A stretch of 18,908 nt of DNA from UBA10003 sp964365025 (GCA_964365025.1 CAYIOJ010000016.1:1-18908); one strand, 5' to 3'; positions 6,468-13,290 are shown, counted from the stretch's first letter. The notes: generated from the sequence alone by a model not told the origin. Translations and numbers: made by a program.

Positions 6468-6989
6468 ATGCAAAAATTTTTTCCGTATTTCCTCGTGCTC
6501 CTAGCCATTGCGGCGCGATTTCTACCGCATCCGGCTAATTTCACGCCCATTGCCGCTGTGGCGCTTTTCTCCGGCGTTTATCTAAACAAACGCTTGAGCA
6601 TACTTTTGCCCATGGCCGCCATGTTTTTGAGTGATTTGTTCATCGGCTTTTACAGCGCGCCAATTATGATTTCTGTGTATGCGAGTTTTGCCGTCTCCGG
6701 CCTGCTTGGTTGGTGGCTGGCCAAACACCGCGGGGTCGTCACCACTTTTGGCGCCACACTCGCGAGCTCTACTATTTTCTTTTTAATAACCAACTGGGCG
6801 GTGTGGCAATTTGGCGTGATTTATCCTCGCACTGGCGCTGGTTTTATGGAAAGCTACATCGCGGCAATTCCTTTTTGGCGCAATATGCTTTTGGGCGATA
6901 TCTTCTATGTGGCAATTTTATTCGGCTGTTATGAGGGCATAAAATATTGGCTGACGAGGAAAAAAATGACCACGATTGATAATAGATAA
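6468..6989 (+). CDS. DUF6580-family putative transport protein (S-component-like)
   Basis: This 173-residue membrane protein has about five or six hydrophobic segments. It opens with RFLPHPANFTPIAAVALFSG, which fits the conserved start of the DUF6580 putative transport family, and has a LPMAAMFLSDLFIGFY segment and a polar NWAVWQFGVIYPRTGAGF loop. Size and topology resemble substrate-binding S components of ECF vitamin transporters. It is the last gene of the cobalamin-riboswitch operon, starting one base after the stop of the surface captor, so cobalamin is the likely substrate. No ECF ATPase or T component is in the window, so energising partners would have to lie elsewhere. Family membership is fairly sure; substrate is inferred from context. 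Confidence 0.75.
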   Translation: MQKFFPYFLVLLAIAARFLPHPANFTPIAAVALFSGVYLNKRLSILLPMAAMFLSDLFIGFYSAPIMISVYASFAVSGLLGWWLAKHRGVVTTFGATLASSTIFFLITNWAVWQFGVIYPRTGAGFMESYIAAIPFWRNMLLGDIFYVAILFGCYEGIKYWLTRKKMTTIDNR

Positions 6990-6999
6990 AAAATAAATC

Positions 7000-7026
7000 A
7001 AACCGCTCTGTAAAGGGCGGTTTTTT
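7000..7026 (+). terminator. Rho-independent terminator of the B12 operon
   Basis: AAACCGC (7000-7006) pairs with GCGGTTT (7017-7023), running into a six-T tract at 7021-7026, eleven bases after the last stop codon. Confidence 0.9.
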
Positions 7027-7030
7027 GATT

Positions 7031-7053
7031 AAAAAAACAGGCCGACTGGCCTG
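7031..7053 (-). terminator. Rho-independent terminator of the minus-strand unit
   Basis: CAGGCC (7038-7043) pairs with GGCCTG (7048-7053) around GACT. On the minus strand it is followed by seven T (A at 7031-7037). It stands back to back with the plus-strand terminator at 7000-7026. Confidence 0.85.
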
Positions 7054-7238
7054 ACATACCAGATGTGAAAACACCAGAAACCGAACGGTAACGGCGACCA
7101 TCCTTAAAACTAATCGGCAAACAGCAGATTCTTCGACACACTTGTGGAGACACCAGCAGAAGCACTTCTTTCTGCACTTCTGCCTCTTTCACATCAAAGG
7201 GAGAACATCCTAATTGCGCAGATATAAGAATAGCTCGC

Positions 7239-7379
7239 TCATTTCGAAGGCATTGTGGCAACCATGGGATTAAGACGCAAAGCTGATAGAACATCTTCGG
7301 GAGAAAATCTTCTCCGAAAATCAGCAAGTTTATTTTTTTTGCCAGTTTCAATTGCTGTACCCATGTTCATTCTCCACAT
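7239..7379 (-). CDS. Possible small protein (41-46 aa) in an orphan minus-strand transcript
   Basis: No protein family was recognised. Starts at 7379, 7370 or 7364 are in one frame. The longest reads MWRMNMGTAIETGKKNKLAD, followed by FRRRFSPEDVLSALRLN and a TGA at 7241-7239. The composition looks protein-like, with a basic middle and an amphipathic SPEDVLSALRL helix. The gene lies between a good minus-strand promoter (7445-7417) and a good terminator (7053-7031), leaving about 185 transcribed bases after the stop. Another frame stays open past the terminator to 6998 and reads plausibly after 7245 (ERAILISAQLGCSPFDVKEA), so a frameshifted gene of about 110 residues is an alternative. A non-coding RNA is another: GGAGAA/TTCTCC and GCAGAAG/CTTCTGC hairpins are present in the transcript. 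Confidence 0.35.
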   Translation of the reverse strand: MWRMNMGTAIETGKKNKLADFRRRFSPEDVLSALRLNPMVATMPSK

Positions 7380-7416
7380 TGTTGTTTGTGAAATGTGCGC
7401 CCAGAACACCACCTTT

Positions 7417-7445
7417 ATTTAAACACCAATCGGCCTCTTTGTCAA
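7417..7445 (-). promoter_or_regulatory. Minus-strand promoter of the orphan transcript
   Basis: Read on the minus strand: TTGACA (7445-7440), 17-base spacer, TTAAAT (7422-7417). Its -35 box overlaps the -35 box of the divergent plus-strand promoter. Confidence 0.6.
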
Positions 7446-7466
7446 TACTCAATTTTCTGATACAAT
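7439..7466 (+). promoter_or_regulatory. Promoter of the murein hydrolase gene
   Basis: TTGTCA (7439-7444), 16-base spacer, TACAAT (7461-7466). The ATG follows after 6 bases, so the transcript should be leaderless. TGTCAA at 7440-7445 serves both this promoter and the divergent one. Confidence 0.6.
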
Positions 7467-7472
7467 ATCCTT

Positions 7473-8897
7473 ATGACCAGATCCAAAAAAACTTTAATTT
7501 TGGCTGTTTTAGTTAATTTTGTTTTAACCATCTCCCCTGCTTGGGCGCAGATTCCGGCTGTAAATGGAGATGTTGATCCTGATTTCAATCCAAATATAAT
7601 TATCACAGATGAGGAATTAACCAATGCCAACACAATGAGCGGGGAAGACATCGCGGCCTTTTTAAAAAACAAATCCAGCGCCTTGACTGATTATGAAATA
7701 ATTGACCCAGCCACCGGCCTGAATAAAACCGCGTCGGAGATCATTTGGCAAGCCTCGCAAAATTACCAAATCAACCCGCGCGTGCTGTTGGTTCTTTTGC
7801 AAAAAGAGCAAAGTTTGATTGAAAATGCCACACCCACTCAATACAATTTTGATTGGGCAACCGGGTATGCTCGCTGTGATGCTTGCGATCAAAACGATCC
7901 GGCGATAATAAAATTCAAGGGCTTGGCTAAACAAATTGATTCAGCCGCCGCGTCCTTTAGATATTTTCTGGACAATCCGCCCGAGGTCTGGCTCAAAAAA
8001 CCCGGCCTGCTTTACAGCATTGATTCCATTCCCGTGATTCCGGCCAACCGCGCCACCGCGCTTCTCTACACCTACACGCCGCATTTTCGCGGCAATTATA
8101 ATTTCTGGCGCATTTGGCAAAGATGGTTTGGCAACGCGCAAATTTTTCCGGACGGCGTGATTGTTCGCGCCCGCGACGATTCGCAAACATGGCTGATTAA
8201 AAACGGCCGGCGACACCCGCTGTCCGCGGCCGCGTTTAATTCCCGCTGGAAAGCCGATGAAGTGCTGGTGACTATCGCGGATTTATTGGAACAATATGAA
8301 ATCGGCGTAAAAATCAAATATCCTGATTTTTCTTTATTAAAAAATTCGGCCAATGAAATTTATTTATTATCCGGCAATGAACGGCGGCTGATTGATAAAA
8401 CAGCTTTCCGCTATTTTGGTTTTGACCCTGATGAAGTTGTGCCTGCAAGCGATGAAGAATTGGCCGTCTACACGATTGGCGATCCGATTGTTAAAGACAA
8501 AAAATTCCCCTTGGGGGTCTTAATACAAAATTCCAAAACCAAAGAATTGTTTTATGTTGTAAATAGCGTCAAGCATGCTATTTTGGATAAAAAAATAGCG
8601 CGGGCGAATTTCCCAAATAAAAAACCGCGATTGGCCACAGTAGCGGAATTGAAAAAATACTCTGATGGCGAAGCGATAAAATTTAATGACGGCGCGCTGG
8701 TAAAAAATGCCGACTCGCCTGAAATTTTTCTGATTTCCAATGCTGAACGCCGCCCGATTGCCGACGAAACAACTTTCAATACGCTGGGATTAAGCTGGGG
8801 AAATGTCATTACCATATCGCCGCAGGCGCTGGAATTGCACGCCCCCGGCTCCCCTATCGCCATCTCACCGCTGTCCGAACCGCTGGCAAAAAATTAA
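7473..8897 (+). CDS. Secreted putative murein hydrolase with four C-terminal repeats
   Basis: This 474-residue protein has a signal peptide at 1-25 (basic start, hydrophobic core, cut after SPAWA). Residues about 55-222 resemble lysozyme-like/glucosaminidase-type domains: NKTASEIIWQASQNYQINPRV leads to LLVLLQKEQSLI, in which E112 is the candidate catalytic acid. A YTPHFRGNYNFWRIWQRWFG motif closes the domain. CDAC at 135-138 could form a disulfide. From about 225 to the end there are four repeats of roughly 55-70 residues with a VxNxxxxEIYLISNxxRRPI core; their role is unknown, perhaps wall or surface binding. The first is QTWLIKNGRRHPL and the last EIFLISNAERRPI. The gene has its own promoter and is separate from the B12 operon. 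Peptidoglycan cleavage is inferred from fold resemblance. Confidence 0.75.
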   Translation: MTRSKKTLILAVLVNFVLTISPAWAQIPAVNGDVDPDFNPNIIITDEELTNANTMSGEDIAAFLKNKSSALTDYEIIDPATGLNKTASEIIWQASQNYQINPRVLLVLLQKEQSLIENATPTQYNFDWATGYARCDACDQNDPAIIKFKGLAKQIDSAAASFRYFLDNPPEVWLKKPGLLYSIDSIPVIPANRATALLYTYTPHFRGNYNFWRIWQRWFGNAQIFPDGVIVRARDDSQTWLIKNGRRHPLSAAAFNSRWKADEVLVTIADLLEQYEIGVKIKYPDFSLLKNSANEIYLLSGNERRLIDKTAFRYFGFDPDEVVPASDEELAVYTIGDPIVKDKKFPLGVLIQNSKTKELFYVVNSVKHAILDKKIARANFPNKKPRLATVAELKKYSDGEAIKFNDGALVKNADSPEIFLISNAERRPIADETTFNTLGLSWGNVITISPQALELHAPGSPIAISPLSEPLAKN

Positions 8898-8912
8898 ACT
8901 GTGGATTATAAT
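8884..8912 (+). promoter_or_regulatory. Promoter of the MEMO-def-fmt operon
   Basis: A perfect TATAAT at 8907-8912 lies 8 bases before the ATG at 8921, predicting a leaderless or nearly leaderless mRNA. The -35 candidate, TGGCAA at 8884-8889 with 17-base spacing, is weak and lies inside the previous gene. Confidence 0.5.
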
Positions 8913-8920
8913 AAAATCAT

Positions 8921-9715
8921 ATGCCCTTAGTTTTCGCCGCCATTACTCCGCATCCGCCAATTTTGATTCCGGATATTGGCAAAGACAACATTAAAAAAAT
9001 CCAGGCCACAAAAGGCGCTCTCCAAAAAATGGAGGAAGATTTATACGTGGCCAAACCCGACACTATTTTAATTATTTCACCGCATGGCCGTATTTTACCC
9101 GATGCTTTTTCCATTAACACTAATCCGACCTACACTGTGGATTTACGCGAATTTGGCGATCTGACTACGCAAACCCAATACCAATCGGACATGACTATGA
9201 TCGCGAGAGTTTCCAACGAGGCCAAACTAAAAGAAATTCCCCTGTCTCTTTACACCGACCAGGCCTTGGACTATGGCTCGGCCGTGCCTCTGCATTACTT
9301 GACAAAACACTTGCCAGAGATTAAAATTATTCCTTTGAGCTATTCGCTTTTGGAACCCAAACAACATCTGAATTTCGGCTATTTGCTCAAAGAAGAAATT
9401 ATGTCCACTAATCGCCGCGTGGCTGTGATCGCGTCGGGCGATTTGTCTCACGCGCTCACCTCCGATGCGCCAGCCGGATTTTCTCCGGAAGGCAAAAAAT
9501 TTGATGAAACCCTGATGGAAAATTTAAAAAGCCACAATACCACCGCCATCCTAAATCTGGAGCCGGAAACTTGCGAATCAGCGGCCGAGTGCGGCCGACG
9601 TTCATTCCTGATTTTGCTGGGTATTTTACAAAGAGTGAATTACAAACTGAAAATCCTCTCTTATGAATGTCCGCTGGGAGTCGGATACTTGGTGGCGGAG
9701 TTCGTGTTAGAGTAA
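8921..9715 (+). CDS. MEMO1 / class III extradiol dioxygenase-like protein (AmmeMemoRadiSam system protein B type)
   Basis: This 264-residue protein belongs to the fold shared by class III extradiol dioxygenases and MEMO proteins. Candidate metal-site histidines are in AAITPHPPILIPDIGK (residues 6-21) and LIISPHGRILPDAFS (about 50-64), and the late ASGDLSHAL motif (about 170-178) is characteristic. The end, GVGYLVAEF, also fits. In other organisms this protein is often linked to AMMECR1 and a radical SAM enzyme; neither is seen here. In this window it leads an operon with def and fmt, which suggests some tie to translation or protein maturation, though genome packing could explain it. No dioxygenase substrate can be named. 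Confidence 0.82.
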   Translation: MPLVFAAITPHPPILIPDIGKDNIKKIQATKGALQKMEEDLYVAKPDTILIISPHGRILPDAFSINTNPTYTVDLREFGDLTTQTQYQSDMTMIARVSNEAKLKEIPLSLYTDQALDYGSAVPLHYLTKHLPEIKIIPLSYSLLEPKQHLNFGYLLKEEIMSTNRRVAVIASGDLSHALTSDAPAGFSPEGKKFDETLMENLKSHNTTAILNLEPETCESAAECGRRSFLILLGILQRVNYKLKILSYECPLGVGYLVAEFVLE

Positions 9716-9719
9716 ATTT

Positions 9720-9977
9720 ATGGCAATGCAAGGAATTTCACAAATCATAAAAAGCAAACTGCCGGAAAAGAACAAAAACATCCATTCGGAAATCCATTAT
9801 TTGGCGGATGAAATCTCCACTTATTTTGGCGAACGCCCGCGATTCGCCATGTACCTTGGCGCCATTAAACGAATCGGAGTTCAAGAGGCCAAAAGAATTT
9901 TTTCCGAAGTCAAGCAAGCCGATTGCGATAATAAAATAAAATTATTTTTCTGGAAAACCAAAAAGAATGATACTTAA
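9720..9977 (+). CDS. Small conserved-looking protein of unknown function, between MEMO and def
   Basis: The 85-residue product is not a family I can name. It is soluble, basic and helical, with an IHSEIHYLADEISTYFGERP stretch and then RFAMYLGAIKRIGVQEAKRI, and ends with a KLFFWKTKK tail. The RFAMYLGxIKRIG core has the look of a conserved motif, and the gene is packed into the operon: it starts 4 bases after the MEMO stop and overlaps def by 11 bases. A second in-frame ATG two codons on is an alternative start. Translational coupling to def is likely. Confidence 0.7.
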   Translation: MAMQGISQIIKSKLPEKNKNIHSEIHYLADEISTYFGERPRFAMYLGAIKRIGVQEAKRIFSEVKQADCDNKIKLFFWKTKKNDT

Positions 9978-10413
9978 AATTATCACCATTCCCGCGGCTT
10001 CTTTGCGGCAAAAATCCACGGCTGTAAAACCAGCGGAAATTTTAAAATTGAAACCGTTGTTTTCGAATATGATTGAAACAATGTACGCCTCTGACGGCGT
10101 GGGTCTGGCCGCGCCGCAAATCGACCGAAATATCCGCGCGGCTATTATCGGCAAGGACGCCACACCGGATAAAAAAGATTGGACTTTAATCAATCCTAAA
10201 ATTGTTAAACACTCTTGGAAACGGATCAAAGATGAAGAGGGCTGTTTGTCAGTACCCGGCGTGAAAAAAGAAGTGGCGCGCTATGCAAAAATTACAGTCA
10301 AAGCATTAAACGCCAAAAGCCAGCCATTGAATTTTCAAGCCGAAGATTTATTCGCTCGCGTGATACAGCATGAAATTGACCACTTGGACGGAATTTTAAT
10401 AGTGAACAAATGA
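9967..10413 (+). CDS. def: Peptide deformylase
   Basis: This 148-residue protein contains all three deformylase motifs: GVGLAAPQ (44-51), EGCLS (91-95) and HEIDH (135-139). C93, H135 and H139 bind the metal and E136 is the catalytic residue. It removes the formyl group from the N-terminal methionine of new proteins. Length is slightly short of the usual 150-170 residues, mostly at the C terminus. The stop overlaps the start of fmt in an ATGA, so the enzymes that add and remove the formyl group are translationally coupled. Confidence 0.96.
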   Translation: MILKIITIPAASLRQKSTAVKPAEILKLKPLFSNMIETMYASDGVGLAAPQIDRNIRAAIIGKDATPDKKDWTLINPKIVKHSWKRIKDEEGCLSVPGVKKEVARYAKITVKALNAKSQPLNFQAEDLFARVIQHEIDHLDGILIVNK

Positions 10414-11336
10414 AAAAAATCTCTTTAATCTTTTTCGGCACGGAAGATTTTGCCGCCATAATTTTACAAGGGCTTATTGACAGCTCTAATTTTGAAATTA
10501 AACTGGTGATCACCCAGCCGGACAAGCCGGTTGGCCGAAAACAAGAATTGCGCCAGCCGCCGATAAAAATTCTCGCGGAAAAATATGGCCTAAAAATTGA
10601 ACAGCCGGACACGCTTAAAAATTTTAATCTTCAAACCGACGCTGATTTGGGTGTTGCGGTTCAATATGGTCTTTTAATTCCTAAACATATTTTGGAAACT
10701 CCAAAGCACGGCATTATCAATATTCACCCATCGCTTTTGCCAAAATATCGCGGCGCCTCGCCGATTCAATCGGTAATTCTCCATGGCGAAACGCAAACCG
10801 GCATCACAATTATGAAAATGGATGAGGGACTGGATACCGGCCCTATAATTCTGCAAAAGGCGGTTCAAATTGAGCCGGAGCAAACTTATACCACCCTGGC
10901 CCCAAAACTCGCTCAAATCGCTTCTGGTGAGCTTACAGGTGCCATCCAGGGCTATGTTTCAGGCCAAATCCAACTCCATTTGCAAAATAACGCCATAGCC
11001 ACCTTTTGCCGCGAATTTAAACGGGAAGATGGCCAGATTGATTGGAGCAAACCGGCTGTAAAAATTTTTAATCAATGGCGCGCGCTTCAACCATGGCCAG
11101 GAGTGTTTACCGAAATAATGGTTGGCAAGAAAAAAATTAAAATAAAAATTTTAAAAATGCAGATGGCGCCGGTGCCTGATTCATTTATCAAGTCCAATGA
11201 CCCTTTTATAAAATTAAATAAAAAATCGCTCGGCGCTATGGCCGGCGATGGTCAAATGATTCTAATTGACGAATTGCAACCGGAAGGAAAAAAAGCAATG
11301 AATGCTGAAGCATTTATCAATGGATATTTGCGATGA
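10410..11336 (+). CDS. fmt: Methionyl-tRNA formyltransferase
   Basis: This 308-residue protein has an N-terminal formyltransferase domain (about 1-190) with FFGTEDFA at the start, INIHPSLLPKYRGASPIQ at 103-120 and MDEGLDTGPII at 137-147. N104, H106 and D142 match the catalytic Asn-His-Asp set. The C-terminal domain (about 205-305; FKREDGQIDW, then ALQPWPGVFT) binds tRNA. It transfers formyl from 10-formyltetrahydrofolate to Met-tRNA for initiation. It is the last gene of the operon, coupled to def by ATGA, and its length is normal. Downstream lies a palindromic repeat before a convergent glycosyltransferase gene. Confidence 0.97.
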   Translation: MKKISLIFFGTEDFAAIILQGLIDSSNFEIKLVITQPDKPVGRKQELRQPPIKILAEKYGLKIEQPDTLKNFNLQTDADLGVAVQYGLLIPKHILETPKHGIINIHPSLLPKYRGASPIQSVILHGETQTGITIMKMDEGLDTGPIILQKAVQIEPEQTYTTLAPKLAQIASGELTGAIQGYVSGQIQLHLQNNAIATFCREFKREDGQIDWSKPAVKIFNQWRALQPWPGVFTEIMVGKKKIKIKILKMQMAPVPDSFIKSNDPFIKLNKKSLGAMAGDGQMILIDELQPEGKKAMNAEAFINGYLR

Positions 11337-11343
11337 CTATATT

Positions 11344-11379
11344 GTCATGCTGAACTTGTTTCAGCATCTCCCGCGCGGG
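11344..11379. repeat. REP-like palindrome between convergent genes
   Basis: ATGCTGAA (11347-11354) and TTCAGCAT (11360-11367) form an 8-bp stem with loop CTTGT, inside a GTCAT...ATCTC unit. The palindrome CCCGCGCGGG follows at 11370-11379. It sits in the 54-base gap between fmt and the minus-strand glycosyltransferase. With no T-run on either strand, termination is possible but not evident. Confidence 0.7.
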
Positions 11380-11390
11380 CGTGAAATGGC

Positions 11391-12128
11391 TCAAAAAATA
11401 TTGTGTTTATCTTGCACCACTTTTTTCCAATAAAAATATTTTTTAATCGCCGGCAATGGCAGCCAGGGAAAATGATACATAAAAGACGGCAGCCATTGGC
11501 TCATAGTGCCTTTGGGGGCGATGCGAAATAAAATCTCCGGCACCAAAATACCTTTGCGCCCTTGATCAAGCATGGTCAACCATAAATCCCAATCCTGAAA
11601 TTTTTTCAATGTTTCATCAAAGCGCGAAAAATGCGCACGACGGATTAAAGATGTAGTAGTGATATAATTCATTTGCTTTAGGCGCTCGGCGTCAAAAGTT
11701 CCGCAAACAAATTTTTTCCAGCCAAATTTAAAAGAAGAATAAGCAAAAGAGGCCCCGGGATGCTCGTCCAAGGCCTTTTTCATTTGGGCAAGCATTTCCG
11801 GCTGGCCGACAATATCAGCGTCCCAAAAAATCACATACTCCCCTGTTGAATCCTTAAATCCGCGATTGCGCGCGGCTGACGCGCCGGCATGTCGGGAAAA
11901 AATAAATTTCACCTGCGGAAATCGCGGCATAATTTCTTTTCGCAAATGCTCTTTCTGCGCCTCGCCAGAACCGTCGTCAACCACAATCACCTCCATTTGG
12001 TCATTCTGAACTCCGCCAGCCGGCGGAACGAAGAATCCCTTCTGTTTCATAACACTCTCCAATGCATGGCTTAACACACGAGCGTGATTATAATGAGGAA
12101 TAATGATTGAAATAATGGGAATTGGCAT
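11391..12128 (-). CDS. Family 2 glycosyltransferase
   Basis: This 245-residue GT-A protein has the usual N-terminal ISIIIPHYNHARVLSHALES, the nucleotide-binding VIVVDDGS (47-54), the AGASAARNRGF segment (81-91) and a metal-binding WDAD (102-105). It should add a sugar from a nucleotide donor to a lipid-linked or surface glycan; donor and acceptor are unknown. It starts 3 bases after the stop of the upstream family 4 glycosyltransferase and belongs with the flippase further upstream. Residues about 30-45 (KGFFVPPAGGVQNDQ) replace the usual short turn before EVIVVDDGS and are encoded by a palindromic repeat. The frame is intact. Confidence 0.9.
   Translation of the reverse strand: MPIPIISIIIPHYNHARVLSHALESVMKQKGFFVPPAGGVQNDQMEVIVVDDGSGEAQKEHLRKEIMPRFPQVKFIFSRHAGASAARNRGFKDSTGEYVIFWDADIVGQPEMLAQMKKALDEHPGASFAYSSFKFGWKKFVCGTFDAERLKQMNYITTTSLIRRAHFSRFDETLKKFQDWDLWLTMLDQGRKGILVPEILFRIAPKGTMSQWLPSFMYHFPWLPLPAIKKYFYWKKVVQDKHNIF
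12002..12037. repeat. Palindromic repeat inside the family 2 glycosyltransferase gene
   Basis: TCCGCC (12012-12017) pairs with GGCGGA (12022-12027) around AGCC, flanked by ATTCTGAAC on one side and CGAAGAAT on the other, which extend an imperfect stem. It codes for about twelve extra residues around FFVPPAGGVQND. Confidence 0.7.
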
Positions 12129-12131
12129 ACT

Positions 12132-13265
12132 TTATTTTATCGCATTTTCCAATTTTTCCGTCTCTTTCTCCCACTGAAAATTCCTACTCACCCAGTCACG
12201 GCCATAAACGCCAAGACGGTTGGCAAATGGTTCATCAGTCAAAATTTTCAACAAAGCCTGATATAGTTCCTCGAGCGAATTTGGATCCACTACAAACCCG
12301 CTGTAACCATGCCGCACTGTTTCCGGCGCGCCGCCGCTATTACCAGCCACCACCGGTTTGCCTGCCAAAGACGCTTCCAAAAACACCATGCCCAGTCCTT
12401 CCACATCCGCGCCTATCTGGCGACACGGCAAAGCAAACAATGTACATTTATTATACCACTCACGCAACTCTTCATCAGATATATTTTCTAAAATTTCCAC
12501 ACTGCCTGATAATCCCGACTCGGCTATTTGAGTTTGCAACGCTACTTTTTCCGGACCATTGCCGATAATCACATATTTCAAATCCGGCACGCGTTTGAGC
12601 AATCGCGGCATTATTTCTATCACCTTATCAAAACCCTTGCGCTTGACCAGCCGGCCGACCGAGAGAATAATTTTTCCATCAGTCATCCCAAACTTGTTTC
12701 GGGATCTCATTTCCGAAAAATCTTCTATGATTGGAGATCCTGAAATAAATTCAGGATGACATTGAGAGGGTTCAGGATGATCATTATTGGGCAATCCCAA
12801 CGGGCATGGATATACCAGAACAATTCTCCCCTCCTCCACCCCCAATTTAATTAACTCGCTGCGTGTAAATTGACTATTGGCCACAACCAATTCAGCGCCA
12901 AATAAAATATTGGTCAACCAATATTTTTTCCAGCGCGATTTTTGCGGCACTAAAATATCCATCCCGTGCGTAAAAACAACATACGGAATTTTCTTTCGCC
13001 ATTTAATCCACAAAGCAATGTATCCGATTGGCAACACCTGCCCCACCCAAAGCATTTCAATTTTTTCTTTTTTCACCTTTTTGCCAACGCGCCAAATCAA
13101 AGGCAGCCAATGCGGCCACAAAGGCCATTTCAAATTGGCGCGCATTAATTTTATTTCCTCTTTCCAATTCTTAATCAAGCCATCATAATACCGGCTCACC
13201 CCGCCGATTTGAGGAGGAAATTCCAGTGTAACTAGGAGAATTTTTGGTAATTTTTTTAAAACCAT
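12132..13265 (-). CDS. Family 4 (GT-B) glycosyltransferase with a repeat-encoded insert
   Basis: This 377-residue GT-B enzyme has an N-terminal Rossmann domain starting ILLVTLEFPPQIGGVSRYYD, with FTHGMDI at 98-104 and ANSQFTRSEL at 129-138. The C-terminal domain starts IILSVGRLVKRKGFDKVIE at about 199 and includes the donor-binding GLGMVFLEASLAGKPVVAGN segment with its conserved glutamates. It should use a nucleotide sugar to build a surface glycan. Between the domains, residues about 160-196 are not ordinary family sequence: CHPEFISGSPII and RNKFGMT are peptides typical of translated repeat elements, and the DNA there is a REPIN-like doublet. The linker position explains why the insert could be tolerated. 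It is followed at 3 bases by the family 2 glycosyltransferase. Confidence 0.92.
   Translation of the reverse strand: MVLKKLPKILLVTLEFPPQIGGVSRYYDGLIKNWKEEIKLMRANLKWPLWPHWLPLIWRVGKKVKKEKIEMLWVGQVLPIGYIALWIKWRKKIPYVVFTHGMDILVPQKSRWKKYWLTNILFGAELVVANSQFTRSELIKLGVEEGRIVLVYPCPLGLPNNDHPEPSQCHPEFISGSPIIEDFSEMRSRNKFGMTDGKIILSVGRLVKRKGFDKVIEIMPRLLKRVPDLKYVIIGNGPEKVALQTQIAESGLSGSVEILENISDEELREWYNKCTLFALPCRQIGADVEGLGMVFLEASLAGKPVVAGNSGGAPETVRHGYSGFVVDPNSLEELYQALLKILTDEPFANRLGVYGRDWVSRNFQWEKETEKLENAIK
12682..12760. repeat. REPIN-like inverted doublet inside the GT-B gene
   Basis: A 79-bp element begins GTCATCC (12682-12688) and ends GGATGAC (12754-12760), an exact terminal inverted repeat. Each half holds its own hairpin: ATCCCAAA to TTTCGGGAT at 12685-12705, and ATCCTGAA (12737-12744) to TTCAGGAT (12750-12757). 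A further half-copy (TTCAGGATGA) follows at 12771-12780. The frame stays open across it. Confidence 0.75.
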
Positions 13266-13290
13266 AGATTGCCGTTAGGAGGCGCGCATA

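Noticed and set aside
6998..7351. 117-residue minus-strand ORF
   Set aside because: It runs through its own strand's terminator hairpin (7053-7031), and its first 35 residues are an out-of-frame reading of a more protein-like short ORF. It is kept only as a possible frameshifted alternative.
12122..13188. Plus-strand ORFs opposite the GT-B gene
   Set aside because: The minus strand carries a clear GT-B glycosyltransferase, and the plus-strand readings have no motif and shift frame repeatedly.
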